Below, one piece after another: positions 7,848 to 16,771 of a stretch of 35,190 bases of DNA. The number at the start of each line of letters is the position of its first letter. The first letter of the stretch is position 1. The DNA comes from an uncultured Candidatus Melainabacteria bacterium. GTDB lineage: Bacteria > Cyanobacteriota > Vampirovibrionia > Gastranaerophilales > Gastranaerophilaceae. The DNA is taken from the NCBI GenBank assembly GCA_937895785.1, contig CALBKW010000095.1:1-35190 (forward strand). The letters are read 5' to 3'. The notes beneath the pieces are model-generated. The model made no database searches. It was given only the letters and a program-made list of their open reading frames with translations, and was not told the DNA's origin. The position numbers and the translations under genes were made by a program.

Positions 7848-8138
7848 TTATTTGTTTTCAATAGCGTTTTTAAGTGCTTTTTCAAGAACTTCAATTTTGG
7901 ACTCTAAAACTTTTACTTTTGAATCACTTTCATCTGAAGAAATAGAGTTCTTTTCTAATTCTCTTTTATAAGCCTTTAATTTTCTTGCAATATCCAAAAC
8001 ATAAGATAATACAAATAAAATACCTGCAATAAATCCGCTAAATGCTAGAACGATAACTTGTGGTTGTTTAATTGTATAACAGAAATAGCCGATTACACAA
8101 AGTAATACGATAGATATTAATCTTAAAAATATAATCAT
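7848..8138 (-). CDS. Small LapA-like membrane protein
   Basis: 96 residues: two membrane helices in the first 50 residues (FLRLISIVLLCVIGYFCYTI and VIVLAFSGFIAGILFVLSYV), a basic linker, and a C-terminal coiled coil. This is the layout of LapA/DUF1049 proteins, envelope proteins that in enterobacteria assist lipopolysaccharide assembly control. Similarity here is by topology, so the family call is moderate. The start overlaps the stop of the preceding pseudouridine synthase gene (ATGA), with AAGGAG upstream, so the genes are translationally coupled. Last gene of the minus-strand operon, ahead of the terminator at 7796-7827. Confidence 0.65.
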   Translation of the reverse strand: MIIFLRLISIVLLCVIGYFCYTIKQPQVIVLAFSGFIAGILFVLSYVLDIARKLKAYKRELEKNSISSDESDSKVKVLESKIEVLEKALKNAIENK

Positions 8139-9043
8139 TTTTGACTCCTTAAATATTTTAGTACCTTTTCAATTTTTTCATCAGGTTCAATTTGTACCTT
8201 GATTATCTCATCACCGAAAGGTTTTGTAAACTCTAATTTATAGGCTTGTAAGACCTGCTCTTGAGTTTTACATTTTTCTGGACGAGCGCCATAAAGTGTA
8301 TCGTTATAAACGGGTGTTCTGAAATGACTCATGTGAACCCTAATTTGATGAGTACGACCTGTTTTTAGGGTTAATTCAATGTAAGTCGCATTTTTAAACC
8401 TTTCTAAAACCTTATATTCAGTAATGCTTGGTTTTCCACCTTCAACAACTGCCATTTTATGAGGTTGAGTTGGGTGTCTTCCAATTGGCAAATTGATAAC
8501 ACCTTCTTCATCTTTCACTGAGCCTTTTACAATAGCTAAGTAACTTCTTACCGCTGTTTTTGTTTTTATTTGTTGAGTTAAAAATTCGTGTGCTTTATTA
8601 TTTTTAGCAACCATTAAAAGTCCAGATGTATTGCGGTCTAAGCGGTGTAAAATTCCACGTCTAAACTCACCGTTAATATCTGATAAATTGTCACCATATT
8701 TGTATAAAAGAGCATTTACAAGAGTGTTTTCACGTTCAATTGTTGTTGGGTGAGTCAGCATTCCAGACGGCTTATTTACAACGAGCATATTCTCATCTTC
8801 GTAAACAATATCAAGAGGAATGTTTTGTGGTTCAATTTTTACTTCTTCAATTGCTTGAGGTTCAAACTCAATAATGTCGCCCTCATGAAGTTTGTGCGAA
8901 GGCTTTTTTATTTCTCCATTAATTAAAACATTACCGCTTTTTATTGCAGACTGAATCTTTGAACGTGAAATATCATCAATCAAGTTTGAAAGATATGCAT
9001 CAAGTCTAATATTTTCGTCGTTTTCGTCTATTAAAAATTTCAT
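8135..9043 (-). CDS. rluD: RluA/RluD-family ribosomal pseudouridine synthase
   Basis: 302 residues with an N-terminal S4 RNA-binding domain (about 12-70: RLDAYLSN...RSKIQSAIKSGNVLING) and the RluA-family catalytic domain. The motif GILHRLDRNTSGLLMVAK contains the catalytic Asp136; the later RTHQIRVHM motif is also present. The enzyme converts uridine to pseudouridine in rRNA; the S4 domain points to the large-subunit RluD/RluC group, but target positions cannot be read from the sequence. It lies five bases after lspA, a neighbourhood (lspA followed by rluD) that is common in bacteria. Confidence 0.92.
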   Translation of the reverse strand: MKFLIDENDENIRLDAYLSNLIDDISRSKIQSAIKSGNVLINGEIKKPSHKLHEGDIIEFEPQAIEEVKIEPQNIPLDIVYEDENMLVVNKPSGMLTHPTTIERENTLVNALLYKYGDNLSDINGEFRRGILHRLDRNTSGLLMVAKNNKAHEFLTQQIKTKTAVRSYLAIVKGSVKDEEGVINLPIGRHPTQPHKMAVVEGGKPSITEYKVLERFKNATYIELTLKTGRTHQIRVHMSHFRTPVYNDTLYGARPEKCKTQEQVLQAYKLEFTKPFGDEIIKVQIEPDEKIEKVLKYLRSQK

Positions 9044-9048
9044 AATAA

Positions 9049-9543
9049 TTATAATTGTTTTAGTTGCGCTCTTGTTAAAAGCAAGTAAATTATAGCTACA
9101 ATGCTTACATTTATTGCAATATCAGAAATGTTAAAAATTGGAAATTCCACAAACTTAAAGTAGAAATAATCTCTAACATATCCAAGTGTCATTCTTTCAA
9201 ATAGGTTACAAAATATACCTGACATCAACACTGTAAGCCAAGTTATTCCAGTATATGACATTGTTCCTGCATGTCTAATTACGTAAGCTAGTAAGAAAAT
9301 TAAAGCTAAAACAGCTAAAATTTCAAGCAATAATGGATAATTTTGTAAAATGCTAAAAGCAGCACCTGTATTTTTTACATAGCTCAGTGTAATGAAATCA
9401 TTTGGTGGAAAATTGAATCCGTGTTTCACGTTGCTAGTTATTAAATCAGATAAGTAGCAATTTGCGCAGATAAATCCTGCTAACATTACAAATAAGTATA
9501 TGATTTTACTCCACAGATTTTGCGGTTGTTTCTTTCTTGCCAT
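9049..9543 (-). CDS. lspA: Lipoprotein signal peptidase (signal peptidase II)
   Basis: 164 residues with four predicted membrane helices. The family blocks are present: YVKNTGAAFSIL, GIFCNLFERMTLGYVRDY and FPIFNISDIAIN; the two catalytic aspartates are those of VRDY (125) and ISDIAIN (141). The usual NLxDR is NLFER here, outside the catalytic pair. It removes signal peptides from prolipoproteins at the inner membrane. I start at the ATG at 9543, with an AAGGTAG ribosome site; a TTG six bases upstream would add two residues. The gene begins 38 bases inside the preceding gene, a long overlap that suggests coupled translation. The organism therefore makes lipoproteins, although none is evident in this window. 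Confidence 0.93.
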   Translation of the reverse strand: MARKKQPQNLWSKIIYLFVMLAGFICANCYLSDLITSNVKHGFNFPPNDFITLSYVKNTGAAFSILQNYPLLLEILAVLALIFLLAYVIRHAGTMSYTGITWLTVLMSGIFCNLFERMTLGYVRDYFYFKFVEFPIFNISDIAINVSIVAIIYLLLTRAQLKQL

Positions 9544-10426
9544 TTTCAACTACCTTAAAATTCTTTTCTGGAATTACATTTGTTCTAGTGATAATATAGC
9601 CCAAACCAGTCACAAGAAGTTTTACGTCTTTGTTCTTTGCTAATTTTGCTCTTGTAATGCCGATGGATGCCACTGTATATTCGTTTAAATTATCTTTGTT
9701 TGCTGTGAAAATTCTTTCCAAAATACCTGATTCTGGAAGTTTTCTGTAACTTTCTTCTGAATTAATTTGTGGATAAGTGATTTTTTCTTGACCGATTGAG
9801 GCAATTACTATCATTTTGCCGTCATTAACGTCAAGGTTTAAACTTGCGGTGTAAGGTTTGTTTGCAGGAACGAGTTGTGGTACAACTAAGTCCATTTTTA
9901 TGTCGTTTGCTTCACCATAAGTTAATGTTGTTCGTTCATTTATAATTTGGTCTGAGGTTACAAACCAATTATCACCATTTTTTTCAAGGTAATAAATACT
10001 GTTTGAATAACTTTTTAGGTAACCAGTAATATCAGTTTCACCAACAACTTCAACTGAGGATGCAGTTGCTTTTTCAACAGCTTCAACAACGGCAGTATTA
10101 CCAATAATGCTTATCTTTGTAATGTTCATTGTGTACTTGATATCAGGGTACATTTTTAATGTTTTTTGAACAAGGTCAAAATAAGTTTCTTTATCAAAAC
10201 CGTCTGCATTTACATAATTTTTTGCGTACATTTTCTTTAAGGCTTCAAGATTACCAGTATTTGTGTAAACTAATTGAGCCTTAAAGAAGTTTTTAACTTC
10301 TTTTTCTAAGTTTTGAGTTTGTTTTGATGTTGCTGGTTTTCCAGCATAAGCAATATAATTATCACTTGCAAAGCAAGTTGGTGTAATTAATAGAGCGATT
10401 ATAAGTGTTAAAATTAATTTTTTCAT
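9506..10426 (-). CDS. Secreted protein with NTF2-like domain
   Basis: 306 residues. A classic signal peptide (MKKLILTLIIALLITPTCFA, then SDN) predicts export to the periplasm. Residues about 40-165 look like an NTF2/SnoaL-like alpha+beta domain (paired helices with FFKAQLVYTNTGNLEALKKMYAKNYVNADGF, then beta strands ending ...YLEKNGDNWFVTSDQ). The second half (about 175-290) is beta-rich and unassigned. NTF2-like folds bind small ligands or act as adaptors; no catalytic residues can be named. It sits between the export ATPase (14 bases upstream) and lspA (overlapping). A TATAAT six bases before its ATG could be an internal promoter (see 10433-10438). Confidence 0.75.
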   Translation of the reverse strand: MKKLILTLIIALLITPTCFASDNYIAYAGKPATSKQTQNLEKEVKNFFKAQLVYTNTGNLEALKKMYAKNYVNADGFDKETYFDLVQKTLKMYPDIKYTMNITKISIIGNTAVVEAVEKATASSVEVVGETDITGYLKSYSNSIYYLEKNGDNWFVTSDQIINERTTLTYGEANDIKMDLVVPQLVPANKPYTASLNLDVNDGKMIVIASIGQEKITYPQINSEESYRKLPESGILERIFTANKDNLNEYTVASIGITRAKLAKNKDVKLLVTGLGYIITRTNVIPEKNFKVVENGKKETTAKSVE

Positions 10427-10432
10427 ACAAGA

Positions 10433-10438
10433 ATTATA
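10433..10438 (-). promoter_or_regulatory. Possible internal -10 box
   Basis: A perfect TATAAT on the minus strand lies in the 14-base gap between the ATPase stop and the next ATG, exactly six bases before that ATG. No convincing -35 or extended -10 is present, so this is tentative. AAGG further upstream is an alternative ribosome-site reading of the same spot. Confidence 0.3.
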
Positions 10439-10440
10439 CC

Positions 10441-11793
10441 TTAAATATTTACATTTGACATCATCTCAATAAGGGTACTTATTGTTGTGTCCATGCTAAC
10501 GATGTCTGTAGTTCTTTGTTGTAAGAATGCATTGATTTGAGGCATCATTTCAATAGCGATATCAAGGCTAGGGTTAGAACCTTGTTGATACATACCTACA
10601 TCAATCAAGTCTTTATTTTCACGGTAAAGAGCTAAAAGCTTACGCATTTTACCTGCGCACGCTTTATGTTCAGGTGATGCGATAGCACTCATCAAACGGG
10701 AGATACTACCTAATACGTCAATCGCTGGATAGTGGTTAGCTTCGGCAACTTTTCTGGATAAGAAAATGTGACCATCGGTAATACCACGCACCGTATCTAC
10801 AATAGGGTCGTTGATATCATCACCTTCCATAAGTACTGTATAAAATGCGGTAATAGAACCTTTAGGGCTGTTACCTGCTCTTTCAAGAACCTTTTGCAAC
10901 CATGAGAAAATTGAAGGTGGATAACCTTTCATTGTTGGAGGTTCGCCTAATGATAGACCTACTTCACGACCAGCCATTGCGCAACGAGTTATTGTATCGG
11001 TCATTAAGAAAACTTTTTTACCTTTATCTCTGAAATATTCGCATACCGCAGTTGCTGCAAGTAAGCATTTTTGACGAATTAATGGCGGTTGGTCACCTGT
11101 TGCACAAACAAGAACAGATTTTTTCATACCTTCTTCGCCTAAAGCATCTTCAATAAACTCTTTTACCTCACGACCACGTTCACCGATTAGAGCTACAACG
11201 TTTACGTCAGCATCAGAATTTCGGGCAATCATACCTAGAAGTGTTGATTTACCTACACCAGAACCAGCAAATAACCCCATACGTTGTCCGCAACCGAAAG
11301 TTAAACAAGAGTCTATGGCTCTAACACCTGTTGAGAACATCTCTGTGATGATTGGACGTTCAAATGGACTTGGTGGAGGACCTTCGATGTTACGCCATTC
11401 TGCATGTTCCAAAGGTAGTGGATGTCCATCCATTGGGTTTCCCATAGGGTCAATAAGTCGTCCTAGCAAAAAATCACCAACTGGAATATTAATCGGATTA
11501 CCTGTTGAAGTTACAAGACATCCTTGTCCGATGCCGTTACCGTCAAGTAACAAAAGTAATTGAGCAACTTCGCCCTTGAAGGCTGCAACTTCTGCGGGCT
11601 TTTTTTCTCCAGTATTTGTTTCAATGTAACATAAATCACCGATTTTTAACCCTGGAAGTTTTACTTCTACTGTTAAACCAAGCAACTTTGATACAGTACC
11701 TTTATATTGATAAAGGTCTGTTTTTTCAAGAACATCTTTCGTTTTGGCTTTCAACTCGTCAATTCGAGATTGGTCAATTTCATCGGTAATCAT
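10441..11793 (-). CDS. FliI/SctN-type flagellar or type III secretion ATPase
   Basis: 450 residues, the usual family length. It has an N-terminal beta-barrel domain; Walker A in GLFAGSGVGKSTLL (Lys182); the family block FLMTDTITRCAMAGREVG; GEPPTMKGYPPSIFS; and the SITAFYTVLMEGDDINDPI signature that separates FliI/YscN ATPases from F1-ATPase beta subunits. The hexameric enzyme drives unfolding and entry of substrates into flagellar or type III export gates. No flagellar or injectisome genes are seen elsewhere in the window, so flagellum versus secretion cannot be decided. First gene of the minus operon, with a promoter that would begin transcription at or next to the start codon. Confidence 0.9.
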   Translation of the reverse strand: MITDEIDQSRIDELKAKTKDVLEKTDLYQYKGTVSKLLGLTVEVKLPGLKIGDLCYIETNTGEKKPAEVAAFKGEVAQLLLLLDGNGIGQGCLVTSTGNPINIPVGDFLLGRLIDPMGNPMDGHPLPLEHAEWRNIEGPPPSPFERPIITEMFSTGVRAIDSCLTFGCGQRMGLFAGSGVGKSTLLGMIARNSDADVNVVALIGERGREVKEFIEDALGEEGMKKSVLVCATGDQPPLIRQKCLLAATAVCEYFRDKGKKVFLMTDTITRCAMAGREVGLSLGEPPTMKGYPPSIFSWLQKVLERAGNSPKGSITAFYTVLMEGDDINDPIVDTVRGITDGHIFLSRKVAEANHYPAIDVLGSISRLMSAIASPEHKACAGKMRKLLALYRENKDLIDVGMYQQGSNPSLDIAIEMMPQINAFLQQRTTDIVSMDTTISTLIEMMSNVNI

Positions 11794-11799
11794 AAGATT

Positions 11800-11828
11800 A
11801 TTCTAGCATATTTTTTATATTTACACAA
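11800..11828 (-). promoter_or_regulatory. Promoter of the export-ATPase operon, probably leaderless
   Basis: On the minus strand TTGTGT (11823-11828), 17 bases, TGC-TAGAAT (11800-11805, extended -10). Only six bases separate the -10 from the ATG, so the transcript would begin at or next to the start codon and there is no room for a ribosome site. Confidence 0.65.
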
Positions 11829-11833
11829 TTGTT

Positions 11834-11860
11834 TTGAAACATCTTTATTTATGCTAAAAT
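11834..11860 (+). promoter_or_regulatory. Divergent promoter of the glycosyltransferase genes, probably leaderless
   Basis: TTGAAA (11834-11839), a 15-base spacer, and extended -10 TGC-TAAAAT (11855-11860), again six bases before the ATG at 11867. The AGGA directly touching the ATG is too close to act as a ribosome site. The two divergent promoters share a 73-base gap and overlap, so they may compete. Confidence 0.55.
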
Positions 11861-11866
11861 TTAGGA

Positions 11867-13528
11867 ATGATTAAGGATATAAAGAGCAGTAGAATATTAT
11901 CAACAATTACTTTTTCTGCAATTTTGTTATTGGCAATTATTTTTAGATTTGCTTGTATCAATAAAGTAGATGGACTTTGGTATGACGAGCTTGTAATGTT
12001 TAACCAAGTGAATCAAAGTAATCTATTGAAAACTATATTTTACTCTTTAACAACAGATGTGCATTTACCTTTATATCAGGTGATGTTACATTTGTGGGCT
12101 AAAATATTTAGCTTTTCTGACTTCTCTTTACGTAGTTTTTCTGCGGTAACGGGAGTATTAACAGTATGTATAGGTTATTTTGTCGGAAATGCTTTTAAAT
12201 CAAAATTTCAAGCCTTTTTGATGATGTTTCTTTTTGCAACAAATAGTTTTCTTATTTATTACTCTCAAGAAGTTAGAATGTATGAACTTTTAGCTTTTTT
12301 TAGTGCATTAAATTTGTTATTTTTGATTAGACTAAATCGGTCAAAAATAGATACTTTATTTTGGATTTTATCTACATTAGGTCTTGTCTTTACTTATACG
12401 ATTTCAATAATTTATGTAGTTATTGAAATTGTTGCATATTCTATTTACAAGCAAAATTTTAAAAATAAGGGTTGGCTAAAATCAGTCGGAGTATTTTTAG
12501 TTCTTGTTATACCAATTTTAGTCCCATACTTTTTTATTTACGGGAAAAGATTGGCTAGTTTTGTAACAGGATTTTATGCAGATGGGTCTAGTTTATTTGT
12601 AACGTTGCAAAACTTCTTTACTCCAAAACTTGTTGGCATAAATAATAATCCAATTCATTATTTTGTGCAATTTGTTCAAAATTTCAGTTTTTCTGATTTT
12701 GCTTTTGTGGTTGTTCCATTAGTGATTGCTAGTTACTTTATATTTAAAGCAGTAAAAGAAGATAAATTTGCACGTCTTATTTTTATTATTTCTTTAGTTT
12801 TTGTTTTGATTGAAGTTTTAGCTTTTATTTTTACCGATTTCAAAATTCTCTCAAGATATTTGATAATTATTTTACCTAATTTACTTACTCTGATTGCAAT
12901 AGGGGCTAAAGATTATAAAAACAAAGTGTCCTTATGTTTTATTTTAATGTTTCTATTGGTTAATTTTTCATATCTTGTTTATTCTCCAAGAGCTAGTTAT
13001 AAATTAGGTCGTGAGGGGTATTTGCCAATTGTTAATTTGATGCTTGAAAATAATATTCAAGATAATGATATTGTTTTCGTTTGGAATAGAAATGAAATCT
13101 TGTCGAAATATTTAGATAAAAATGTTACAACATTGTCGCTATTAAAGGATGTAGCTTACAAATCAGAGTATGTTTTTGCAATGCAAGATAAGTTGGAGAA
13201 GTCTAATGCTGATACAAAAAAAGAACTTTTGAAAGATTATTTTGTATCAAGATTTCCTGCTGAAAATACCGAAATCTTAATGGCTTTTGTTATATCTCGG
13301 ATGAAACCAGAGCAAAAGATTTTTTTAGTTACAAATGGATATTTTAATGATTTTTCAGAGGATTTTTACAAGCGCGTTTCAAATCAAGACGAGTTCAAGG
13401 AATTTACATTTAATAACTTAATGACAATAAAGGCGACTTTAGATTTAAAATATATATGCAATAACAATTTAAAATCTGTTGGTACATACAAAAATGGATT
13501 TTATGTTTTAAAGGTTTGGAAAAAATAA
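11867..13528 (+). CDS. GT-C membrane glycosyltransferase (GT39/ArnT-like), copy 1
   Basis: 553 residues with about ten or more hydrophobic helices in the first 370 and a soluble C-terminal region. The first extracytoplasmic loop carries the family Asp-Glu in GLWYDELVMF (Asp40, Glu41). DVHLPLYQVMLHLW and the EVRMYELLAFF segment are further conserved blocks of the PMT_2/ArnT/GT-C group. Such enzymes move a sugar from a polyprenyl-phosphate carrier to a protein or lipid on the outer face of the inner membrane. Donor and acceptor are unknown. The next gene, three bases on, is a paralogue, suggesting successive steps of one envelope or protein glycosylation pathway. Confidence 0.82.
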   Translation: MIKDIKSSRILSTITFSAILLLAIIFRFACINKVDGLWYDELVMFNQVNQSNLLKTIFYSLTTDVHLPLYQVMLHLWAKIFSFSDFSLRSFSAVTGVLTVCIGYFVGNAFKSKFQAFLMMFLFATNSFLIYYSQEVRMYELLAFFSALNLLFLIRLNRSKIDTLFWILSTLGLVFTYTISIIYVVIEIVAYSIYKQNFKNKGWLKSVGVFLVLVIPILVPYFFIYGKRLASFVTGFYADGSSLFVTLQNFFTPKLVGINNNPIHYFVQFVQNFSFSDFAFVVVPLVIASYFIFKAVKEDKFARLIFIISLVFVLIEVLAFIFTDFKILSRYLIIILPNLLTLIAIGAKDYKNKVSLCFILMFLLVNFSYLVYSPRASYKLGREGYLPIVNLMLENNIQDNDIVFVWNRNEILSKYLDKNVTTLSLLKDVAYKSEYVFAMQDKLEKSNADTKKELLKDYFVSRFPAENTEILMAFVISRMKPEQKIFLVTNGYFNDFSEDFYKRVSNQDEFKEFTFNNLMTIKATLDLKYICNNNLKSVGTYKNGFYVLKVWKK

Positions 13529-13531
13529 AAG

Positions 13532-15256
13532 ATGGAAAAAATAAAAAATTACATAAAAAATAATTATAGAGAAACTGCAATAGTTGCTGTCATAACTTTT
13601 TTTGCCTTGATTTTAAGGCTTGTTATGCTTCAAAATTATGGCGATTTGTGGTTAGATGAACTTTATTCTTGGTATTTTGCCTCTCAAAATAATGTTATTG
13701 ATACTGTTTTAGAACTTGTGAAACAAGATATTCACATGCCTCTATATTTTGTTATTCTTCATTTTTGGATAAAAATGTTTGGGCAAAACGATGTTGCAAT
13801 GCATTCTTGTACTTTGGTTTTAACTTTGCCACTTATTCCAATAGCATTTTATTCTATGAAAACTTTGTTTAATAAAACTGCAGGTTATTTTTCTGCCATT
13901 TTATTGGCAATTAATGCTTGGGGGATATATTATTCGGTAGAAGTTCGATTTTATGGAATGGTTTTTGTTCTATCTCTTTTGAGTGCATTTTGTTTTGCCA
14001 AAATGCTTGAGACATTTGATAAAAAATATATTTGGGCATTTATAATTTCACATATTCTGTTAATATATACGTTTAGCGCAACAGGCATGTTGACACTTAT
14101 GTATGCGCTTTTTGCGATTATTTATTTAGCCCTGAAACATAGAGATAAAATGCTTGAAATGGCAAAATATTTTTCTATTTTGTTAGTTGTTTCAATTCCT
14201 GTAATCGCAATAATGATTTATAATACGCTTGTTTTTAATAGTGAAATTTGTTCTTTCACGCGTGATATATATTTCTTTGATTGGAAAGTTTTGTTCGATA
14301 TGTTAGAAACTTATTTTTCAAATGAAAATTATCAATTAATGACAAGAGAAATCAATGTTTATGGCAATATTTTTGAAAAAATGAGAATACCTAGTTATTT
14401 TGTGCTTGTTGCTATACCTATTTTTATTGGCCTGATAGGCTTTATAAAAAGTTTGTTTTCAAAAAACAAATTGTTATATTTATTTTTAATTCCATCTTTG
14501 ATGTTCTTAATATTGTCGTTAATTCTTGCAAGTATGGGAAAAATGGCATTTTTGACAAGATATTCTACAATAATTTATCCGATTATAATGTGTTCAGCGT
14601 GTTATGGTTTGAGTCTTTTAAGTTGGAAAAAACTACATATTTTACTGTTTTCAATATGGATTTTGATAAATTATGCTTATTTTTATGTTGTTCCAATTAA
14701 CATTTTTACAAATCCAAGGGTTGAATTAGGCGAATTACCTAAAATATTAGAGCAAGAAGTTCAAATAAAAGATTCTGATTATGTTTTGATACCTTATTCT
14801 GGTTCAAAAATTATGCGTTATGTACCTCACGGTATTTATATTCCATTTGAAGCTGATGACATGCTTCTTTTGAAAGGTGAAGATTCCATTGAATTTTACT
14901 TTGGCACAAAAAATATTGATAAGAAAAATATTAAAGCTTTAATGTATGACAATATTACTAAAAATACTGTAATGGGGGCTTATTATAATAATTTGAAAAC
15001 AAACTATATTGATAGAATGAATAAAGGTGATAGATTTGTTATAATTTCATATCGTGATGGGTTTACAATGCCATTAATTCAAAATTGGCAAATGCTTAAA
15101 GATGTAAACACATACAATAACATTAATTTGTTTGTTTTAATGATGTCAAAAGTGACTAAAGATGGCTTAGATATTGCACAACAAACCTTGAAACCTTTGG
15201 GGTATATTCCAGTACAAAATGGTGGATATTCAATTTTTGTTTATGAAAAACAATAA
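13532..15256 (+). CDS. GT-C membrane glycosyltransferase (GT39/ArnT-like), copy 2
   Basis: 574 residues, polytopic. It has the same ordered motifs as its upstream paralogue: GDLWLDELYSWYFAS (Asp42, Glu43), QDIHMPLYFVILHFWIKMFG and EVRFYGMVFVLS. The C-terminal soluble part (about 390-574) differs from copy 1, which may reflect a different acceptor. The start is three bases after the previous stop, with the only nearby purine-rich stretch inside the upstream gene's end, so it is likely co-transcribed. The specific sugar cannot be read from the sequence. Confidence 0.82.
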   Translation: MEKIKNYIKNNYRETAIVAVITFFALILRLVMLQNYGDLWLDELYSWYFASQNNVIDTVLELVKQDIHMPLYFVILHFWIKMFGQNDVAMHSCTLVLTLPLIPIAFYSMKTLFNKTAGYFSAILLAINAWGIYYSVEVRFYGMVFVLSLLSAFCFAKMLETFDKKYIWAFIISHILLIYTFSATGMLTLMYALFAIIYLALKHRDKMLEMAKYFSILLVVSIPVIAIMIYNTLVFNSEICSFTRDIYFFDWKVLFDMLETYFSNENYQLMTREINVYGNIFEKMRIPSYFVLVAIPIFIGLIGFIKSLFSKNKLLYLFLIPSLMFLILSLILASMGKMAFLTRYSTIIYPIIMCSACYGLSLLSWKKLHILLFSIWILINYAYFYVVPINIFTNPRVELGELPKILEQEVQIKDSDYVLIPYSGSKIMRYVPHGIYIPFEADDMLLLKGEDSIEFYFGTKNIDKKNIKALMYDNITKNTVMGAYYNNLKTNYIDRMNKGDRFVIISYRDGFTMPLIQNWQMLKDVNTYNNINLFVLMMSKVTKDGLDIAQQTLKPLGYIPVQNGGYSIFVYEKQ

Positions 15257-15271
15257 TTTGAATATTTGTGG

Positions 15272-15277
15272 TAAAAT
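15272..15277 (+). promoter_or_regulatory. Extended -10 box upstream of gatB
   Basis: TGG-TAAAAT fits an extended -10 with no good -35. The ribosome site AGGAG (15293-15297) precedes the ATG at 15304. The box would let gatB be transcribed separately from the glycosyltransferases. Confidence 0.45.
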
Positions 15278-15303
15278 AAAAGAAAAAATTTCAGGAGATA
15301 AAA

Positions 15304-16746
15304 ATGGAAGATTTAAGAGAAAAATATGAAGTCGTAATTGGCTTAGAAGTACACGCTCAATTAAAAACAAATACAAAAATTTTCGCACCAGACGGTTGTG
15401 AATTTGGTAATGAACAAAATACACAAATCAGCCCTATTACATTAGGTATGCCAGGGGTATTACCAGTATTAAACAGAGCTGTTGTTGATATGGGTATTTT
15501 AACAGGTTTAGCTTTAAACTGTGAAATCGCTCATAAATGTAAATTTGATAGAAAACAATATTTCTATCCTGACCTACCCAAAGGTTATCAAATTTCTCAA
15601 TATGATGAACCAATTTGTGGAAAAGGTTACTTAATGGTTAATGGTAAAAAGATTGGTATTACAAGAGCTCACCTAGAAGAAGATGCCGGAAAATTAGTTC
15701 ATGCGGGTGCAGACGGTTTAGCTGGTTCTTCATACTCTTTAGTTGATTTAAACAGGGCAGGAACTCCATTATTGGAGATTGTATCAGAACCTGATATGCG
15801 CTCTCCTCAAGAAGCTCGTGAATATATGGAAGAATTAAGAAACATTGTACGTTACGTAGGTGTTTGTGATGGTAACTTAGAAGAAGGTTCAATGAGATGT
15901 GATGCTAACATTTCAATTATGCCAAAAGGTTCAAACAAATTCGGTACTCGTGCAGAAATTAAAAACGTAAACTCTTTCAAAGCTTTGGAAAGAGCTTTAG
16001 AATATGAAATTGATAGACAAATTGAACTTGTTGAAGATGGTGAAGAGGTAGTTCAAGAAACAAGATTGTGGGATGACAACGCAGGCGTAACTCGTTCAAT
16101 GCGTGGTAAAGAAGATGCTCATGACTACAGATACTTCCCAGAACCAGATTTAATGCCATTAGAAATTTCTCAAGAATGGATTGATAGAGTAAAAGCAACA
16201 ATGCCTGAATTACCAGAACAGAAACGTCAACGTTATATGGATTTAGGTTTAAGTGAATATGATGCAAGTGTTATTGTTGCTCAATACGAATTAGCAATGT
16301 TCTTTGATGAAGTTCTAAAAGCTGGTGGTAATCCAAAAATTGCTGTAAACTTCTTAATGGGTGAAGTTGCAGCATACTTGAAAGAGCAAAAACTTTCTAT
16401 CAATGAAACAAAATTAACTCCAGAAAACTTGGTTGAGTTAATTGGTCTAATTGAAAAAGCGACAATTTCTAACAATATTGGTAAACAAATTATTGTAGAA
16501 ATGATGGAAACAGGCGAAAAAGCTTCTGCAATTGTAGAAAAGAAAGGCTTAAGTCAAATTTCTGATACAGGCGCAATTAAAGAAATTGCTCAAAAAATTA
16601 TTGATGCAAACCCAAGCCAAGTTGAAGCATACAGAGGTGGTAAAGATAAGTTATTTGGTTTCTTTGTTGGTCAAGTAATGAAAGAAACTAAAGGTAGAGC
16701 TAACCCTCAAAGCGTTAACCAAATTTTAAAAGAATTATTAGGTTAA
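15304..16746 (+). CDS. gatB: Asp-tRNA(Asn)/Glu-tRNA(Gln) amidotransferase subunit B
   Basis: 480 residues, full length for the family. Signatures include YEVVIGLEVHAQLKTNTKIF, the KFDRKQYFYPDLPKGYQISQ block and EGSMRCDANIS. The N-terminal cradle/kinase-like domain binds and phosphorylates Glu- or Asp-tRNA; the C-terminal helical plus YqeY-like part (about 300-480) binds tRNA. With GatA and GatC it makes Gln-tRNA(Gln) and/or Asn-tRNA(Asn). gatA is in this window but on the other strand about 4 kb away, and gatC is not seen, so the usual gatCAB operon is broken up. Confidence 0.97.
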   Translation: MEDLREKYEVVIGLEVHAQLKTNTKIFAPDGCEFGNEQNTQISPITLGMPGVLPVLNRAVVDMGILTGLALNCEIAHKCKFDRKQYFYPDLPKGYQISQYDEPICGKGYLMVNGKKIGITRAHLEEDAGKLVHAGADGLAGSSYSLVDLNRAGTPLLEIVSEPDMRSPQEAREYMEELRNIVRYVGVCDGNLEEGSMRCDANISIMPKGSNKFGTRAEIKNVNSFKALERALEYEIDRQIELVEDGEEVVQETRLWDDNAGVTRSMRGKEDAHDYRYFPEPDLMPLEISQEWIDRVKATMPELPEQKRQRYMDLGLSEYDASVIVAQYELAMFFDEVLKAGGNPKIAVNFLMGEVAAYLKEQKLSINETKLTPENLVELIGLIEKATISNNIGKQIIVEMMETGEKASAIVEKKGLSQISDTGAIKEIAQKIIDANPSQVEAYRGGKDKLFGFFVGQVMKETKGRANPQSVNQILKELLG

Positions 16747-16771
16747 TGGCGAAACAAAGAAAGAGGTTTTA

